This document shows, in pieces, positions 1-8,922 of a stretch of 64,000 bases of DNA (positions are counted from its first letter, which is position 1; every line of letters begins with the position of its first letter). The notes beneath the pieces were generated by a model. That model was not told the origin of the DNA. It made no database searches and saw only the letters and a program-made list of their open reading frames with translations. Source of the DNA: Castellaniella sp. S9 (GTDB lineage: Bacteria; Pseudomonadota; Gammaproteobacteria; Burkholderiales; Burkholderiaceae_B); assembly GCF_027257175.1 (NCBI RefSeq), contig NZ_JAPFGD010000001.1, positions 124,001 to 188,000 of the forward strand, written 5' to 3'. The position numbers were made by a program, and so were the translations under genes.

Positions 1-204
1 GATGATCCCTACCGGCTCGTGGCCGACCGTCAGGCCCGGCGCGACCGGATACTCGCCCTTGAGGATGTGGACGTCGGTGCCGCAGATGGTGGTCGTGGTG
101 ATGCGAACGAGCGCGTCGTTGGGACCGACATCGGGGATGGGTTTATCGGTCAGCTCGATGCGGCCGGGCTGGACGAATACAGCGGCTTTCATCATGGCAG
201 CCAT
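1..204 (-). CDS. Zinc-dependent alcohol dehydrogenase, N-terminal fragment cut by the window edge
   Basis: The first 68 residues of a medium-chain zinc alcohol dehydrogenase are present; the rest lies left of the window. The GroES-like start is clear: KAAVFVQPGRIEL, then TTTTICGTDVHILKGEYP with the catalytic zinc cysteine, then GHEPVG with the zinc-ligand region. The family oxidises secondary alcohols or diols with NAD(P). The start at 204 has AGGAG six bases upstream; two later Met codons (195 and 192) are alternatives. The closest relatives I recognise are isopropanol or threonine dehydrogenase-like enzymes, but the substrate cannot be told from this part. Confidence 0.85.
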   Translation of the reverse strand, partial: MAAMMKAAVFVQPGRIELTDKPIPDVGPNDALVRITTTTICGTDVHILKGEYPVAPGLTVGHEPVGII

Positions 205-303
205 TGGGTTCTCCTGGCATGGAATCGGCGAGGCTGCGGGCGGGTGGCCCGCAGGTGATGGTTCCATGATATCGGCCGGCCACAGCCCGCATATTGCGCC
301 AGA

Positions 304-717
304 TCAGAAAGCGGCGGCCTTGCGCGCGGCGCGCTCCTTTTCCACCCGCTCGGTGACGTCGCGCGCCATGGCGACCGAACCGACGACCGCGCCGTCCGGA
401 TCCTTGACCAGGGCGAAGGTCATCTCGACATAGAGCTTGCCGCCGCCCTTGGCCACCGCCCGCGTCAGCGTCGGCAGCCCTTGCAGCTTCAGGCTGCCGC
501 TGTCGACGGCGGCGTGGTAGCCGGCCCAGTGGGCGGCGCGCAGGTGTTCGGGGATGATCAGGTCCAGGCTGCTGCCCAGGGCCTCGTCCGCGCCGAAGCC
601 GAACAGCCGGCAGGCGGCCTGGTTCCAGCGCACGATGGTGCCCGCGCGGTCGGCGTAGATCAATGCATCGGACGTCTGCTCGATGATCCATTCGGCCAGG
701 GCTGCGGCCTCGTCCAT
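304..717 (-). CDS. Single PAS-domain protein
   Basis: A 137-residue protein that is essentially one PAS domain. It begins AEWIIEQTSDALIYADRAG, continues with the PAS core (IVRWNQAACRLFGFGADEALG, LIIPEHLRAAHW), and ends with a PAC-like segment (FALVKDPDGAVVGSVAMARDVTER). No transmembrane segment or output domain is visible, so it is probably a cytoplasmic sensor or cofactor/ligand-binding module acting on a partner. The start has GGAGA seven bases upstream. The ligand is unknown. It may be transcribed with the alcohol dehydrogenase to its left, which is on the same strand 99 bases away. Confidence 0.8.
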   Translation of the reverse strand: MDEAAALAEWIIEQTSDALIYADRAGTIVRWNQAACRLFGFGADEALGSSLDLIIPEHLRAAHWAGYHAAVDSGSLKLQGLPTLTRAVAKGGGKLYVEMTFALVKDPDGAVVGSVAMARDVTERVEKERAARKAAAF

Positions 718-830
718 GGGGTGTTCTCCGGAAGGCGCGCGTTCGCCGCGCGGCGCGGCAGGCCTGCGGGATGCAAGGCGGCTGCCCCGTCTTTATACCG
801 CCGGCGCACCCGCCGGGACAAACCGGCGGC

Positions 831-1514
831 TCAACGTCCGCCCAGGCCCTGCAGCAGTTTCCCGAGCTCGCCCTTCAGCGCGGAGGGCTGCGCCGGCAAG
901 TCCAGGCGGCCCGGGGCGAGGGGCGCCACGGTCAGCGTCTCGACGCGGAACTCTGAACCATAGGACAGGACCCCCAGCCCGCGATCATCGAGGGCGCCCA
1001 CGACCTGCTCCATCCCCTGCGCCGGCGCCTGCGAGGCGGTTTGCAGGCGCTGGGCGATCGCGGCCAGGACCTGCGTCAGTTCGCGCACCTCGGGCTGGTC
1101 GCCGAGGACGCCTTTTCCGCTGCGGTCCCGTCCCTCGAGATCGCGGTAAGAAACCTCGTAGACCTCGCCGGCGCGGCCGGCGACGGTCTGATGCTCGCCG
1201 GTGGGCTCGAGCGCGGTCAAGCTGTCGATCATCTGCGGGGAGGGTTTCCAGGCCAGGCTGCCCAGCAAACCGGCCGCCGCCTGCGCATCCATCGCCATGG
1301 GCGTCCCGTTCATCCGCAACACCGTGTAGAGGCGCCCGTCGCGCAGCAGGAAGTAGCCCTGCGCCACGCCGGACACGTCGACCCGGGCATCCGGCCCGTC
1401 GAACGCCACCGTCAGGGTCCGATCCCCCGCCCGCACCGTCGCCTGTGCCGCGGCCAGCACCGCGGCCGGCGCCAAACATCCCCACGCCAGCAACAGCCAC
1501 GCCAAGCTTCGCAT
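831..1514 (-). CDS. Exported protein of unknown function
   Basis: A 227-residue protein with a clear Sec signal peptide (MRSLAWLLLAWGCLAPAAVLAA) and no later membrane segment, so a periplasmic location is likely. The mature part is rich in short beta-forming stretches (ATVRAGDRTLTVAFDG, GYFLLRDGRLYTVLRMNG) and ends in a leucine-rich tail. I do not recognise the family. The chosen start has AGGAG six bases upstream; an upstream in-frame start at 1577 would bury the signal peptide and was rejected. It is separated from the PrpF gene by 106 bases and may be transcribed alone. Confidence 0.7.
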   Translation of the reverse strand: MRSLAWLLLAWGCLAPAAVLAAAQATVRAGDRTLTVAFDGPDARVDVSGVAQGYFLLRDGRLYTVLRMNGTPMAMDAQAAAGLLGSLAWKPSPQMIDSLTALEPTGEHQTVAGRAGEVYEVSYRDLEGRDRSGKGVLGDQPEVRELTQVLAAIAQRLQTASQAPAQGMEQVVGALDDRGLGVLSYGSEFRVETLTVAPLAPGRLDLPAQPSALKGELGKLLQGLGGR

Positions 1515-1620
1515 GCCGATCTCCTGAAAATCCCGGAACCCTTCCACGATAACGGTTTTGCGGCCGCGCGGCAGCAAGCAATCGGCTCAGTTGTGTCCGG
1601 ATCTTGCGGCGCCCAGCCGG

Positions 1621-2805
1621 TCAGGACCGTGCCGGCGTCACGGGCATGGGATAGACCCGTCCATCGAACAGCCGTCGCGCCGTGCGGAAAAAGTATCCCC
1701 GCTCGGCCACCCAGTGATCGTCCGCGCGCCGGACCTCCGCGCCCACGGTGAGGATGCCGGAGGGCATGCCGATCCGCAGCACATCGCCCTGGGTGGGACG
1801 GGCCGCCTCGTGGACCAGGGTGCCCTCGATGCGCGCGGCGACCGCGATGCATAGCGAGGCCGTCAATTGCAGCGCCTGGTGGGGCTGCCCGCTGGAAATC
1901 ATGCGCACCGTCAGGTCGACATCGCCGGCCGGGATGCAATCGCCCGACAAGGTCCGGGCATCCTGCGCGGGCGACACCATGCCCACGAACGGGATCATCC
2001 GCCGGGCCCGGGCCTCATCGGGGGTCGCGGCAATGCCCATCGCCAGGGAGGCCTGGACACGGATGCGCTCCAGCACCTGCAGGACATCGGGCCGGGCTGA
2101 CAGATCGGCCGGCATCTCGATGCCGCCAAGCCCCAGGACTTCAGGGTTGACGAACACGCAGGCATTCGCGGCATCCACCATCGACACCCGGACCCGTCCC
2201 GTCCCCGGAACATCCAGCCACTGGGCCGCCTCGCCGGTGGGCAGCAGGCGGCCTGTGCTGGCGCCGCCCGGATCGAGGAATTCCAGGCGGATGGGCGCGC
2301 CCGGGTCCGCAATGCCCGGTATCCGGAGATCCCCGGCCACCCGTGCCCTGCCGTTGTCCACAGGAAAGAAGGCATGGATGATCTTGCCGGTGTTCGTGTT
2401 GTGGATGCGGACGCGGACCTCGCCGCCGTCGGCCGCGATCAATCCTTCGTCCACGGCGAACGGGCCGATCGCCGACGACATATTGCCGCAATTGCCGCCG
2501 TAATCGACGCGCGCCTCGTTCACCATGACCTGCCCGAAGGTATAGTCCACATCCGCGCCCGGCACGCTGGGCGGGCCCACGACACACACCTTGGAGACCG
2601 AGGAGACGCCCCCGCCCATGCCATTGAGCTGCCGGCCATAAGGGTCGGGGCTGCCCATCAGGGCCAGGAACAGGCCGTCCCAGTCCTCGCGCCGCGCGGG
2701 CAAATCCTCGCGATGAAAGATCAGGCCCTTGCTGGTGCCGCCGCGCATGAACACGGCGCGGATGCCGCCGGCACCCACGCGATTCGAAGACGATGCGTTC
2801 GTCAT
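1621..2805 (-). CDS. PrpF-family isomerase
   Basis: A 394-residue PrpF/DUF453 protein of the diaminopimelate-epimerase fold. Landmarks are RAVFMRGGTSKGLIFHREDLP near the start, GNCGNMSSAIGPFAVDEG around residues 100-118, and TGEAAQWLDV with the MVDAANACVFV block near residue 210. Family members shift double bonds in small tricarboxylates, such as 2-methyl-trans-aconitate (PrpF) or 4-oxalomesaconate. Its ATG overlaps the LivF stop codon by four bases, so it belongs to the importer operon. With the TcuA-like FAD enzyme upstream this points to uptake and breakdown of an unsaturated or branched polycarboxylate; the exact substrate is inference. Confidence 0.88.
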   Translation of the reverse strand: MTNASSSNRVGAGGIRAVFMRGGTSKGLIFHREDLPARREDWDGLFLALMGSPDPYGRQLNGMGGGVSSVSKVCVVGPPSVPGADVDYTFGQVMVNEARVDYGGNCGNMSSAIGPFAVDEGLIAADGGEVRVRIHNTNTGKIIHAFFPVDNGRARVAGDLRIPGIADPGAPIRLEFLDPGGASTGRLLPTGEAAQWLDVPGTGRVRVSMVDAANACVFVNPEVLGLGGIEMPADLSARPDVLQVLERIRVQASLAMGIAATPDEARARRMIPFVGMVSPAQDARTLSGDCIPAGDVDLTVRMISSGQPHQALQLTASLCIAVAARIEGTLVHEAARPTQGDVLRIGMPSGILTVGAEVRRADDHWVAERGYFFRTARRLFDGRVYPMPVTPARS

Positions 2806-3518
2806 AGATAGTATTGCCTCGCCAGTTCCTCGTGGTCCTTTTCGAGTTCGGACACCGACCCCTCGGCGACCACCCGGCCGGCCCGCAGCATGTAGAAGCG
2901 GTCCACCACCTGCGCGGCCAGCAGCATGTTCTGCTCGACCAGCAGGATCGATACCTCGCCCTCATTGCGCAGATTGCGCATCATGGCGCCGATCTCTTGC
3001 ACGAACAACGGCGACAGGCCCGCCGACGGCTCGTCGAACAGCATGACCTTGGGCTCGGCCATCAAGGCCCGCCCGATGGCAAGCATCTGCTGCTCTCCGC
3101 CCGACATGGTGGCCGCCCGCTGGCCGGCGCGCTCTTTCAGGCGCGGAAAGTAATGGAAGACCTTCTCGACATTGCGCTCGAAGGTCTTGGGCGCGCGCGC
3201 CAGGGATCCCAGACGCAGGTTGTCCAGCACGGTCAGATCGCCGAACAGGTCCCGTTCCTGGGACAGCTGCAGCACGCCTCGCCGCACGATCACGTGCGGC
3301 GGGCACTGATGGATGGGCTCGCCGCCCAGCGCCAGCGAGCCGGCGGCCGGACGCAGGAAGCCGGAAATCGTGTTCAGCAAGGTCGTCTTGCCCGCCCCGT
3401 TCGTGCCCAGCAGGCCGACGGCCTCGCCCTCGTACACATCGATGCTGACCTCGGACAGGGCCTGGGTCCTGCCGTGGCGCACGTCCAGGTCGGCAATATG
3501 AAGGATGGGATCAGCCAT
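2802..3518 (-). CDS. livF: Branched-chain-type ABC transporter ATPase (LivF family)
   Basis: A 238-residue ABC ATPase of the LivF subfamily. Walker A is GTNGAGKTTLL (about residues 37-47), the signature is MSGGEQQMLAIGRAL, Walker B is VMLFDEPSAGLSP, and the H-loop follows ILLVEQN. It powers the importer from the cytoplasmic side together with LivG. It overlaps livG by 8 bases at its start and prpF by 4 bases at its end, so the genes are translationally coupled. The Liv name shows the family only; the neighbouring catabolic enzymes suggest a carboxylate ligand rather than amino acids. Confidence 0.92.
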   Translation of the reverse strand: MADPILHIADLDVRHGRTQALSEVSIDVYEGEAVGLLGTNGAGKTTLLNTISGFLRPAAGSLALGGEPIHQCPPHVIVRRGVLQLSQERDLFGDLTVLDNLRLGSLARAPKTFERNVEKVFHYFPRLKERAGQRAATMSGGEQQMLAIGRALMAEPKVMLFDEPSAGLSPLFVQEIGAMMRNLRNEGEVSILLVEQNMLLAAQVVDRFYMLRAGRVVAEGSVSELEKDHEELARQYYL

Positions 3519-4263
3519 GGCCTAGATAAACCTCCAGCACGTCTTTGTTGTTGCGGACCTCGTCGGGCGGACATTGCACGATCTTCTTGCCGTAGTTGAG
3601 GACGAGCACCTGATCGGACACCGCCATGACGAGGTCCTGGACGTGCTCCACGAGCAGGACCGCGATGCCGTCGGCGGCCAGTTCGCGCAAGGATTGCCCC
3701 AGGTGGAGCCGGTCTCCGGGGGACAGGCCCACGGCGGGCTCATCCAGCATGATCAGTTCCGCGCCGGCCACCATGGCCCGGGCGATTTCGACCAGGCGCT
3801 GCTGGCCGAACGACAGGTCGCCGGCGAAACGCTCGGCCAGGTCGGCGATGCCCATCCGGCGCAGCATGTCGCGCGCCCTGCCGGTCGCATCGCGCTCGGC
3901 CTTGACCGAGGCCGGCGCCCCGACGACGCAGCCCCAGAAGGTGCTGGGCGTGGCAAGCTCGAGACCGGTCAGCACATTTTCCAGCACCGACATCTCGCGC
4001 AAGATGCCGTTGTTCTGAAAGGTGCGCCGAATGCCCAGCGCGGCGATCTGCGCGGGGCGCAAGCCGCTGATCTGCCGCCCCTTGAAGGCCACCGTGCCGC
4101 CGGTGGGCGCAATGAAGCCGCCGATCGCATTGAACGCGGTGGTCTTGCCCGCCCCGTTGGGCCCCATCAAGGTGAACACCTCGCCGGGCCGCACGGTGAA
4201 CGACAAATCATCGACGGCGGTCAGGCCGGCAAAACGCACCGTGAGGTTCTGGACGTCAAGCAT
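3511..4263 (-). CDS. livG: Branched-chain-type ABC transporter ATPase (LivG family)
   Basis: A 250-residue LivG-type ATPase with all motifs intact: Walker A GPNGAGKTTAFN (about residues 34-45), signature LSFGQQRLVEIARAM, Walker B LIMLDEPAVGLSP and a C-terminal VLNYGKKI element typical of the subfamily. It pairs with LivF as a cytoplasmic heterodimer on the two permeases. It overlaps livM by 8 bases upstream and livF by 8 bases downstream, which indicates one polycistronic mRNA. The translated substrate is not revealed by this subunit. Confidence 0.93.
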   Translation of the reverse strand: MLDVQNLTVRFAGLTAVDDLSFTVRPGEVFTLMGPNGAGKTTAFNAIGGFIAPTGGTVAFKGRQISGLRPAQIAALGIRRTFQNNGILREMSVLENVLTGLELATPSTFWGCVVGAPASVKAERDATGRARDMLRRMGIADLAERFAGDLSFGQQRLVEIARAMVAGAELIMLDEPAVGLSPGDRLHLGQSLRELAADGIAVLLVEHVQDLVMAVSDQVLVLNYGKKIVQCPPDEVRNNKDVLEVYLGHG

Positions 4264-5251
4264 GTTCGCGCCCCTCCCGGTACAGGCGTTCCTGCATCCA
4301 GGGGAAGCGGGCGGACAGGAATCCGCCGATCCCCTTGGGCATCAGGAACAGCACCACGATCAACAGCAGGCTGAAGACGATTTCCTCCAGCCCCGGAAAA
4401 TTGCGCAGCAACTCGGGCAGCCCGGTCAGCAGCACGGCGCCCACCATCGACCCCACCAGGCTCCCCAGGCCGCCGATCATCACGATCACGAAATGCATGA
4501 GCATTTGCGAGATGCCGAAGGTATCGGGGGACACACGGCCATTGAGCAAGGCATACAAGGCCCCGGCGAGGCCGGTGATCAAGCCGCTCCACGCAAACGC
4601 AAGGATTTTCGTGCGATTGACGGCAATGCCCAGCGATCCCGCCGCGGCCTCGTTGTTGCGGATGGCGACGAACGCCCGGCCGTAGCGGGAATGCAGCAGC
4701 CCCGCGCTCGCGCCCACGCCGATCACGACGACAAGCAGGAACAGGTAGTACTTGCCGACACCCTCCAGCGCGAACCCGAGCACGCCGATATCCGGGATGT
4801 TGAAGCCGCCGGAGCCGAAGGTGACGCCATCATTATGGACGTACATCCAGCGCATCAGCTCGCCGAAGGCCAGCGTGATGATGGCCAGGTAGTAGCCGCG
4901 CACCCGCAGCGCCGGCAGGCCCACCAGCGCGCCCGCCAGGCCGCCGCAAACGGTGGCCACCAGGATCGCCGGCACGGTGCCCAGCCCCAGATGCACCATC
5001 GACAGGCCCGCGGCATACGCGCCGATGCCGAAGAACGCGGCGCTGGCAAACGCCAGCTGGCCCAGATAGCCCAGGACGATGTTCAGGCCGACCGCCGCCA
5101 GGCAATACACCAGCATGGTGGTCGCGACGAACAGTTGATAATCGTTGATCATCAGCGGCAATACCAGCAATGCCGCCAGAATGATCGCCAGGCCGGCGCG
5201 CGATGCCCGCCTGCCGGACGTGGCGGTAGTCGGAGTCAATGATTTATCCAC
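4256..5251 (-). CDS. livM: Branched-chain-type ABC transporter permease (LivM family)
   Basis: A 331-residue inner-membrane permease of the LivM family, with many hydrophobic helices and the family hallmark LAAVGLNIVLGYLGQLAFASAAFFG near residues 52-76. I place the start at a GTG (5251) because GGAGG lies seven bases upstream and the extra residues from the TTG at 5272 would only lengthen a poorly conserved leader. This start overlaps the livH stop by 8 bases. It forms the membrane pore with LivH. Confidence 0.9.
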   Translation of the reverse strand: MDKSLTPTTATSGRRASRAGLAIILAALLVLPLMINDYQLFVATTMLVYCLAAVGLNIVLGYLGQLAFASAAFFGIGAYAAGLSMVHLGLGTVPAILVATVCGGLAGALVGLPALRVRGYYLAIITLAFGELMRWMYVHNDGVTFGSGGFNIPDIGVLGFALEGVGKYYLFLLVVVIGVGASAGLLHSRYGRAFVAIRNNEAAAGSLGIAVNRTKILAFAWSGLITGLAGALYALLNGRVSPDTFGISQMLMHFVIVMIGGLGSLVGSMVGAVLLTGLPELLRNFPGLEEIVFSLLLIVVLFLMPKGIGGFLSARFPWMQERLYREGREHA

Positions 5252-6113
5252 GACCTTGCCTCCATTCTCCAAGAATGCCCTGCGGACGCACGACCAGCAC
5301 GACGATGATGGTCAGATAAGCGGTGATTTCCACCAGCGAACTGGCGACATAGCCTCCGATGAGGTTCTCCAGTACCCCGAGGGACAAGGCGCCGATCACC
5401 GCCCCGGGCAGCGAGCCGAAGCCGCCCAGCGTCATGGCGGCGAAAGCCTGGATCAGCATGTGCGCCCCCATGTCGGGATAGACCAGCGTGCTGGGCGCGA
5501 TCAGGATGCCGGCCACGGCGCCCAGCATCGCCCCGGCGCCCCACATCAGGCTCTGGAACCGGGGCACGTTGATGCCCACCAGCGCGGCGCCGCGCGGCGT
5601 CTGCGAGGCCGCCTGGATGACCTTGCCCGCCTGCGTCCGTTGAAAGAAATAGAAAAAGCCGACGACGATCAACAGCGACGAGCCGGCCACCAGCAGATCC
5701 TGCGGCAGCAGGATGACAGAGCCGATCTCGATGGGGGCGCCGTCGACCAGGGGCTCGAGCGGCGCCACCTCGCGACCATAGAAAAAACGCGAAACGCCCT
5801 TGAACAGATAGGACAGCGCGATCGTCATCATGGCCAGGCTGATGTGCGGCGCGTTGCGCAAGGGCCGCATCAGCAGCCTCTCGATCAAGCTGCCGAACAC
5901 GGCAAGCAGGACCAGCGCGAAGACAATGGACGCGGCATACGGCCAGCCCAGCACCTGCTGGGCAACCAGGATGGCGAAAGCGCCCAACATGAAGAACTCG
6001 CCATGGCAAAAATTGACGATCGTCGTCGAGCGATAGAGCACGGTCATGCCCAATGCCACCACCGCATACACGCTGCCGTTGACGAGCCCACTCACAATAA
6101 GCTGAGCCAGCAT
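5244..6113 (-). CDS. livH: Branched-chain-type ABC transporter permease (LivH family)
   Basis: A 289-residue LivH-type inner-membrane permease. Typical features are QLIVSGLVNGSVYAVVALGM at the start, TIVNFCHGEFFMLGAFA near residue 35, and the cytoplasmic coupling segment GKVIQAASQTPRGAALVGIN. The ATG has GAGGG upstream. An 82-base gap containing a strong hairpin separates it from the binding-protein gene, whereas all genes downstream of it overlap. It works with LivM, LivF and LivG. Confidence 0.93.
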   Translation of the reverse strand: MLAQLIVSGLVNGSVYAVVALGMTVLYRSTTIVNFCHGEFFMLGAFAILVAQQVLGWPYAASIVFALVLLAVFGSLIERLLMRPLRNAPHISLAMMTIALSYLFKGVSRFFYGREVAPLEPLVDGAPIEIGSVILLPQDLLVAGSSLLIVVGFFYFFQRTQAGKVIQAASQTPRGAALVGINVPRFQSLMWGAGAMLGAVAGILIAPSTLVYPDMGAHMLIQAFAAMTLGGFGSLPGAVIGALSLGVLENLIGGYVASSLVEITAYLTIIVVLVVRPQGILGEWRQGRG

Positions 6114-6132
6114 ACAAAACCCTCATCAGTAG

Positions 6133-6167
6133 CCGGCTGGCCGCCCCTTCCGGAGGCGGCCAGCCGG
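6133..6167 (-). terminator. Stem-loop between binding-protein and permease genes
   Basis: A perfect 13-bp inverted repeat (arms 6133-6145 and 6155-6167, CCGGCTGGCCGCC and its complement) closes a 9-base loop. No T-run follows on the minus strand, so it is not a full intrinsic terminator. In ABC operons such hairpins after the binding-protein gene often protect the upstream mRNA and lower expression of the membrane genes; that role is inferred here. Confidence 0.6.
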
Positions 6168-6195
6168 ATGAATCATCCCGCGATGCGCGAACTCG

Positions 6196-7371
6196 TCATT
6201 GCTTGGCGGGATAGGTGGCGACGATCTCGGCGCGATCCTTGGGCCAGTAGATCATCTTGCCGCTGGAGATCCCGGCGTGGACTTCCGGCGTGAAGGTCAA
6301 CGGCCCGGACTGCAGGCCCGGATCGAAGTCCTTGAGCTGGTTCAGCTCGGCAATCACTTTTTCGCGGGTCAGGTCGGGCCCCGCGCGCTTGAGGGCCTCG
6401 ACGATCGCCAATGCGCCGGTCATGCCCATGAAGCTGAGCGTCTCCACAGGCTCGTTCGGATAGTATTTGCGATACATGTCCACCCACTTGCCGAAGGCCG
6501 GCGCATCGAGCGTCCCGGACAGGGGATAGAACACGAACAGGTCCTTGGTGGCCTCGTGGTTGCCCACCCGATGCACCATGTCCTCGATCGACACACCCTG
6601 GGTGGTGACGGTCGGCGCCTTGATGCCGTACTTGTCGGCGCCGCGCAGGTACAGCGTCAGCTCGGGCGGGTACAGGATGGCCAGCACGACGTCGGGCTTG
6701 GCGCTGCGGATCTTCAGCAGCTGCGAGGTGGCGCTGGTGCTGCCGCGCTCCAGCCAGACGGATTCGACCGGCTCCATGCCCTTGCTCTTCATATATTCAA
6801 GCAAGGGGTTGATGTGCGATTTCCCCCACTCGTCGGAATGGCTGATGATCGCGATGCGCTGGGCATCCGGCTTGGACAGCGCGAAATCCAGCATCGTCCG
6901 CGTCACCGTCTGGGTGGTCGCGATCGGATGGAACAGGTTGGGCATGACGGGCGTCGAAATCGCGGCGCTGGCGGCGCCCAGGACCATATAGGGCAGTCCG
7001 GGGTTGCGCGCGAGTTCGGGCTTGATGGCCATCACCGTGCCGCTGCACCAGCCGCCATGGATCATGAAGACCTCATCCTGCGCGATCAGCTTCTTGGTCG
7101 CGGAAATGGTCTTGTTGGGATCGCAGGCATCGTCCTCGATGTAGAGCTCGATCTTGCGGCCATGAATGCCGCCGTGGTCATTGACGTCCTTGTAGACCGA
7201 CGCCGCGCCGAACAGCGGCAGGGAGCCCACGGCCGTGGGACCCGTCAGGGGCCCGAACATGCCGATGCGGATCGTATCGGGGGTCACCCCCGTCTCGGCC
7301 GCGGCGGGCAGCGCCCCGGCCGACAAGCACGCGGCCAGGACAAGCGCCGCCTTCAACAATGGTTTCCTCAT
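6196..7371 (-). CDS. Periplasmic ligand-binding protein of Liv-type ABC importer
   Basis: A 391-residue type I periplasmic binding protein (LivK/Peripla_BP_6 family) with a signal peptide cleaved near LPAAAETG. Recognisable pieces are IRIGMFGPLTGPTAVGSLPL, YKDVNDHGGIHGRKIELYIED, and DACDPNKTISATKKLIAQDE, followed by the second lobe with SHSDEWGKSHINPLLEYMKS. It captures the substrate and delivers it to LivHM. AGGAGG precedes the ATG by five bases, an unusually strong site consistent with high expression. The ligand is unknown; the neighbours suggest an organic acid or aromatic acid. Confidence 0.92.
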   Translation of the reverse strand: MRKPLLKAALVLAACLSAGALPAAAETGVTPDTIRIGMFGPLTGPTAVGSLPLFGAASVYKDVNDHGGIHGRKIELYIEDDACDPNKTISATKKLIAQDEVFMIHGGWCSGTVMAIKPELARNPGLPYMVLGAASAAISTPVMPNLFHPIATTQTVTRTMLDFALSKPDAQRIAIISHSDEWGKSHINPLLEYMKSKGMEPVESVWLERGSTSATSQLLKIRSAKPDVVLAILYPPELTLYLRGADKYGIKAPTVTTQGVSIEDMVHRVGNHEATKDLFVFYPLSGTLDAPAFGKWVDMYRKYYPNEPVETLSFMGMTGALAIVEALKRAGPDLTREKVIAELNQLKDFDPGLQSGPLTFTPEVHAGISSGKMIYWPKDRAEIVATYPAKQ

Positions 7372-7407
7372 GTGTTCCTCCTAATGGAATTGAGTCGCCT
7401 TATTCAT

Positions 7408-8877
7408 TCACCCCTCGCGGCGGCCAGCCGCCTGGGCGCCGGCGATGCGCCCGAATACCGCTCCCCTGAGGACCGACGTGGCGCCTGTGTAGGTCGCGTA
7501 GTACAGGCCGGTCATTTCCCCAGCCGCATACAGGCCTTCGATGGGTTCGCCATCGGCATTCAGGACCTGGCTCCTGGGGTTGATCTTGATGCCGCCGAAC
7601 GTGAAGCAATTGCCGCAGATCACCGGATAGGCCAGGAACGGCCCCTGCTCGATCCGGCGTGCCCAGTGCGTCTTGGGCGGTTGATAGCCGGGCGCCGTGC
7701 CCAGGCCGTCGGCCTCCAGCGGATTGAAAGGCCCATCCACGCAAGCGGCGTTGTAATCGTCGACGGTCGCCTCCAATGCCAGCGGATCCAGCCCCAGGGC
7801 GGCGGCCAGTTCGCGCAGGCTCGCGGCCTGGATGGGCGGCTGGTCCGAGCGCACCGAACGGCGCCAGTTGGGCACATCCTCGATCCGGGAATCCAGGATG
7901 ACCCAGGCAATGCCGTCGGGCTGCTTGAGGATCTGGCGGGTGATGCTTTCGTAGGTCGCATCGACCGTGCTCGGCGCCTCGTTGATGAAGCGCTGCGCGC
8001 GCTTGTTGACGAGGATGCCGTAGCTGAAGACCAGGACGATGGGCTCGGTCGCGCCCGAGCGCGGGTCCAGGGGCTCGGCGTGGATCTCGCTGAAGTCGCC
8101 GGCGGGCGCGGCGCCGATATCCAGCGCCATGCGGATGCCCTCGCCCTTGTTGTAATAACCGCCGCGGGCCACCGGCCTCAGGTAGCGCGCATCCGGGCCC
8201 ATATAGCGGGCCAGCATCTCGGGATTGCCCTGGAAGCCGCCGCTGGCCAGCACCACCGATTTTGCCGTGAACCGCAGGCGCCGGTTCCCCGGGCCGTTGG
8301 CCTCGAGCCCGACCACCGCACCCTGGTCGTCCTGCACGAGGCGGCGCGCCGTGGTCCGGTAGAAAAACCGGGCGCCGGCTTTCTCGGCCGCCGGCGCCAG
8401 CGCCTCGACGATCGCCAGGCCGCCGCCCACCGGGCTGAGCCGCGTGGTGCAGGTGGTAATGAAATAGCTGGGCTGCGAGTCGAAGCGCACGCCGAATTGC
8501 TTCATCCATTGCAGGGTCGGACCGGCGCGCTCGGCCAGGGTGCCGATCAGCTCCGGATCCGTGAAATTCAGGACCTTGACGATCGATGACCAATTTTCAA
8601 AATCGTTGACCGCCTCGGACACCAGGACCGGATCCAGGTGATGGCCGGCGTTTTCCGCAAAATGGCTCTCCAGATCGTCGGCGACCTCCGCGTCGTTCTT
8701 CATCCGCATCTGTGCTTCGGTCCAGCGGGTCTGGCCGCCGCGCTCATCGACATCCGAGCGTTCGAGCAGGGCCACGCTGGCGCCCTGCTCCAGGGCCTCG
8801 AGCGCGGCGGACAGGCCGGCCACGCCGCAGCCTACGATGACGACGTCAAAATCCAGGTGTTCCGTCTCTTGGGACAT
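7408..8877 (-). CDS. FAD-dependent oxidoreductase, TcuA/fumarate-reductase-like
   Basis: A 489-residue flavoprotein of the fumarate reductase/succinate dehydrogenase/ketosteroid dehydrogenase superfamily. The FAD dinucleotide motif is VVIVGCGVAGLSAALEA at residues 11-27, followed by ERGGQTRWTEAQMRM, which resembles tricarballylate dehydrogenase TcuA. The C-terminal FAD block is LYAAGEMTGLYYATYTG. It probably oxidises or reduces a carbon-carbon bond of a carboxylate. The start at 8877 has AAGGAGGT five bases upstream, which rules out the two earlier in-frame Met codons. It sits 36 bases from the binding-protein gene and 45 from the aldehyde dehydrogenase gene, in one operon. Confidence 0.85.
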   Translation of the reverse strand: MSQETEHLDFDVVIVGCGVAGLSAALEALEQGASVALLERSDVDERGGQTRWTEAQMRMKNDAEVADDLESHFAENAGHHLDPVLVSEAVNDFENWSSIVKVLNFTDPELIGTLAERAGPTLQWMKQFGVRFDSQPSYFITTCTTRLSPVGGGLAIVEALAPAAEKAGARFFYRTTARRLVQDDQGAVVGLEANGPGNRRLRFTAKSVVLASGGFQGNPEMLARYMGPDARYLRPVARGGYYNKGEGIRMALDIGAAPAGDFSEIHAEPLDPRSGATEPIVLVFSYGILVNKRAQRFINEAPSTVDATYESITRQILKQPDGIAWVILDSRIEDVPNWRRSVRSDQPPIQAASLRELAAALGLDPLALEATVDDYNAACVDGPFNPLEADGLGTAPGYQPPKTHWARRIEQGPFLAYPVICGNCFTFGGIKINPRSQVLNADGEPIEGLYAAGEMTGLYYATYTGATSVLRGAVFGRIAGAQAAGRREG

Positions 8878-8922
8878 GAGACCTCCTTCATTGCTCATCA
8901 GTTGCACCCGACTTCAGCGGCC

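Noticed and set aside
6199-8589. A 796-codon plus-strand open frame opposite the binding-protein and FAD-oxidoreductase genes
   Set aside because: It spans two well-supported genes on the other strand, has an Asp/His/Arg/Gly-rich composition typical of reverse-frame translation and starts without a ribosome-binding site.
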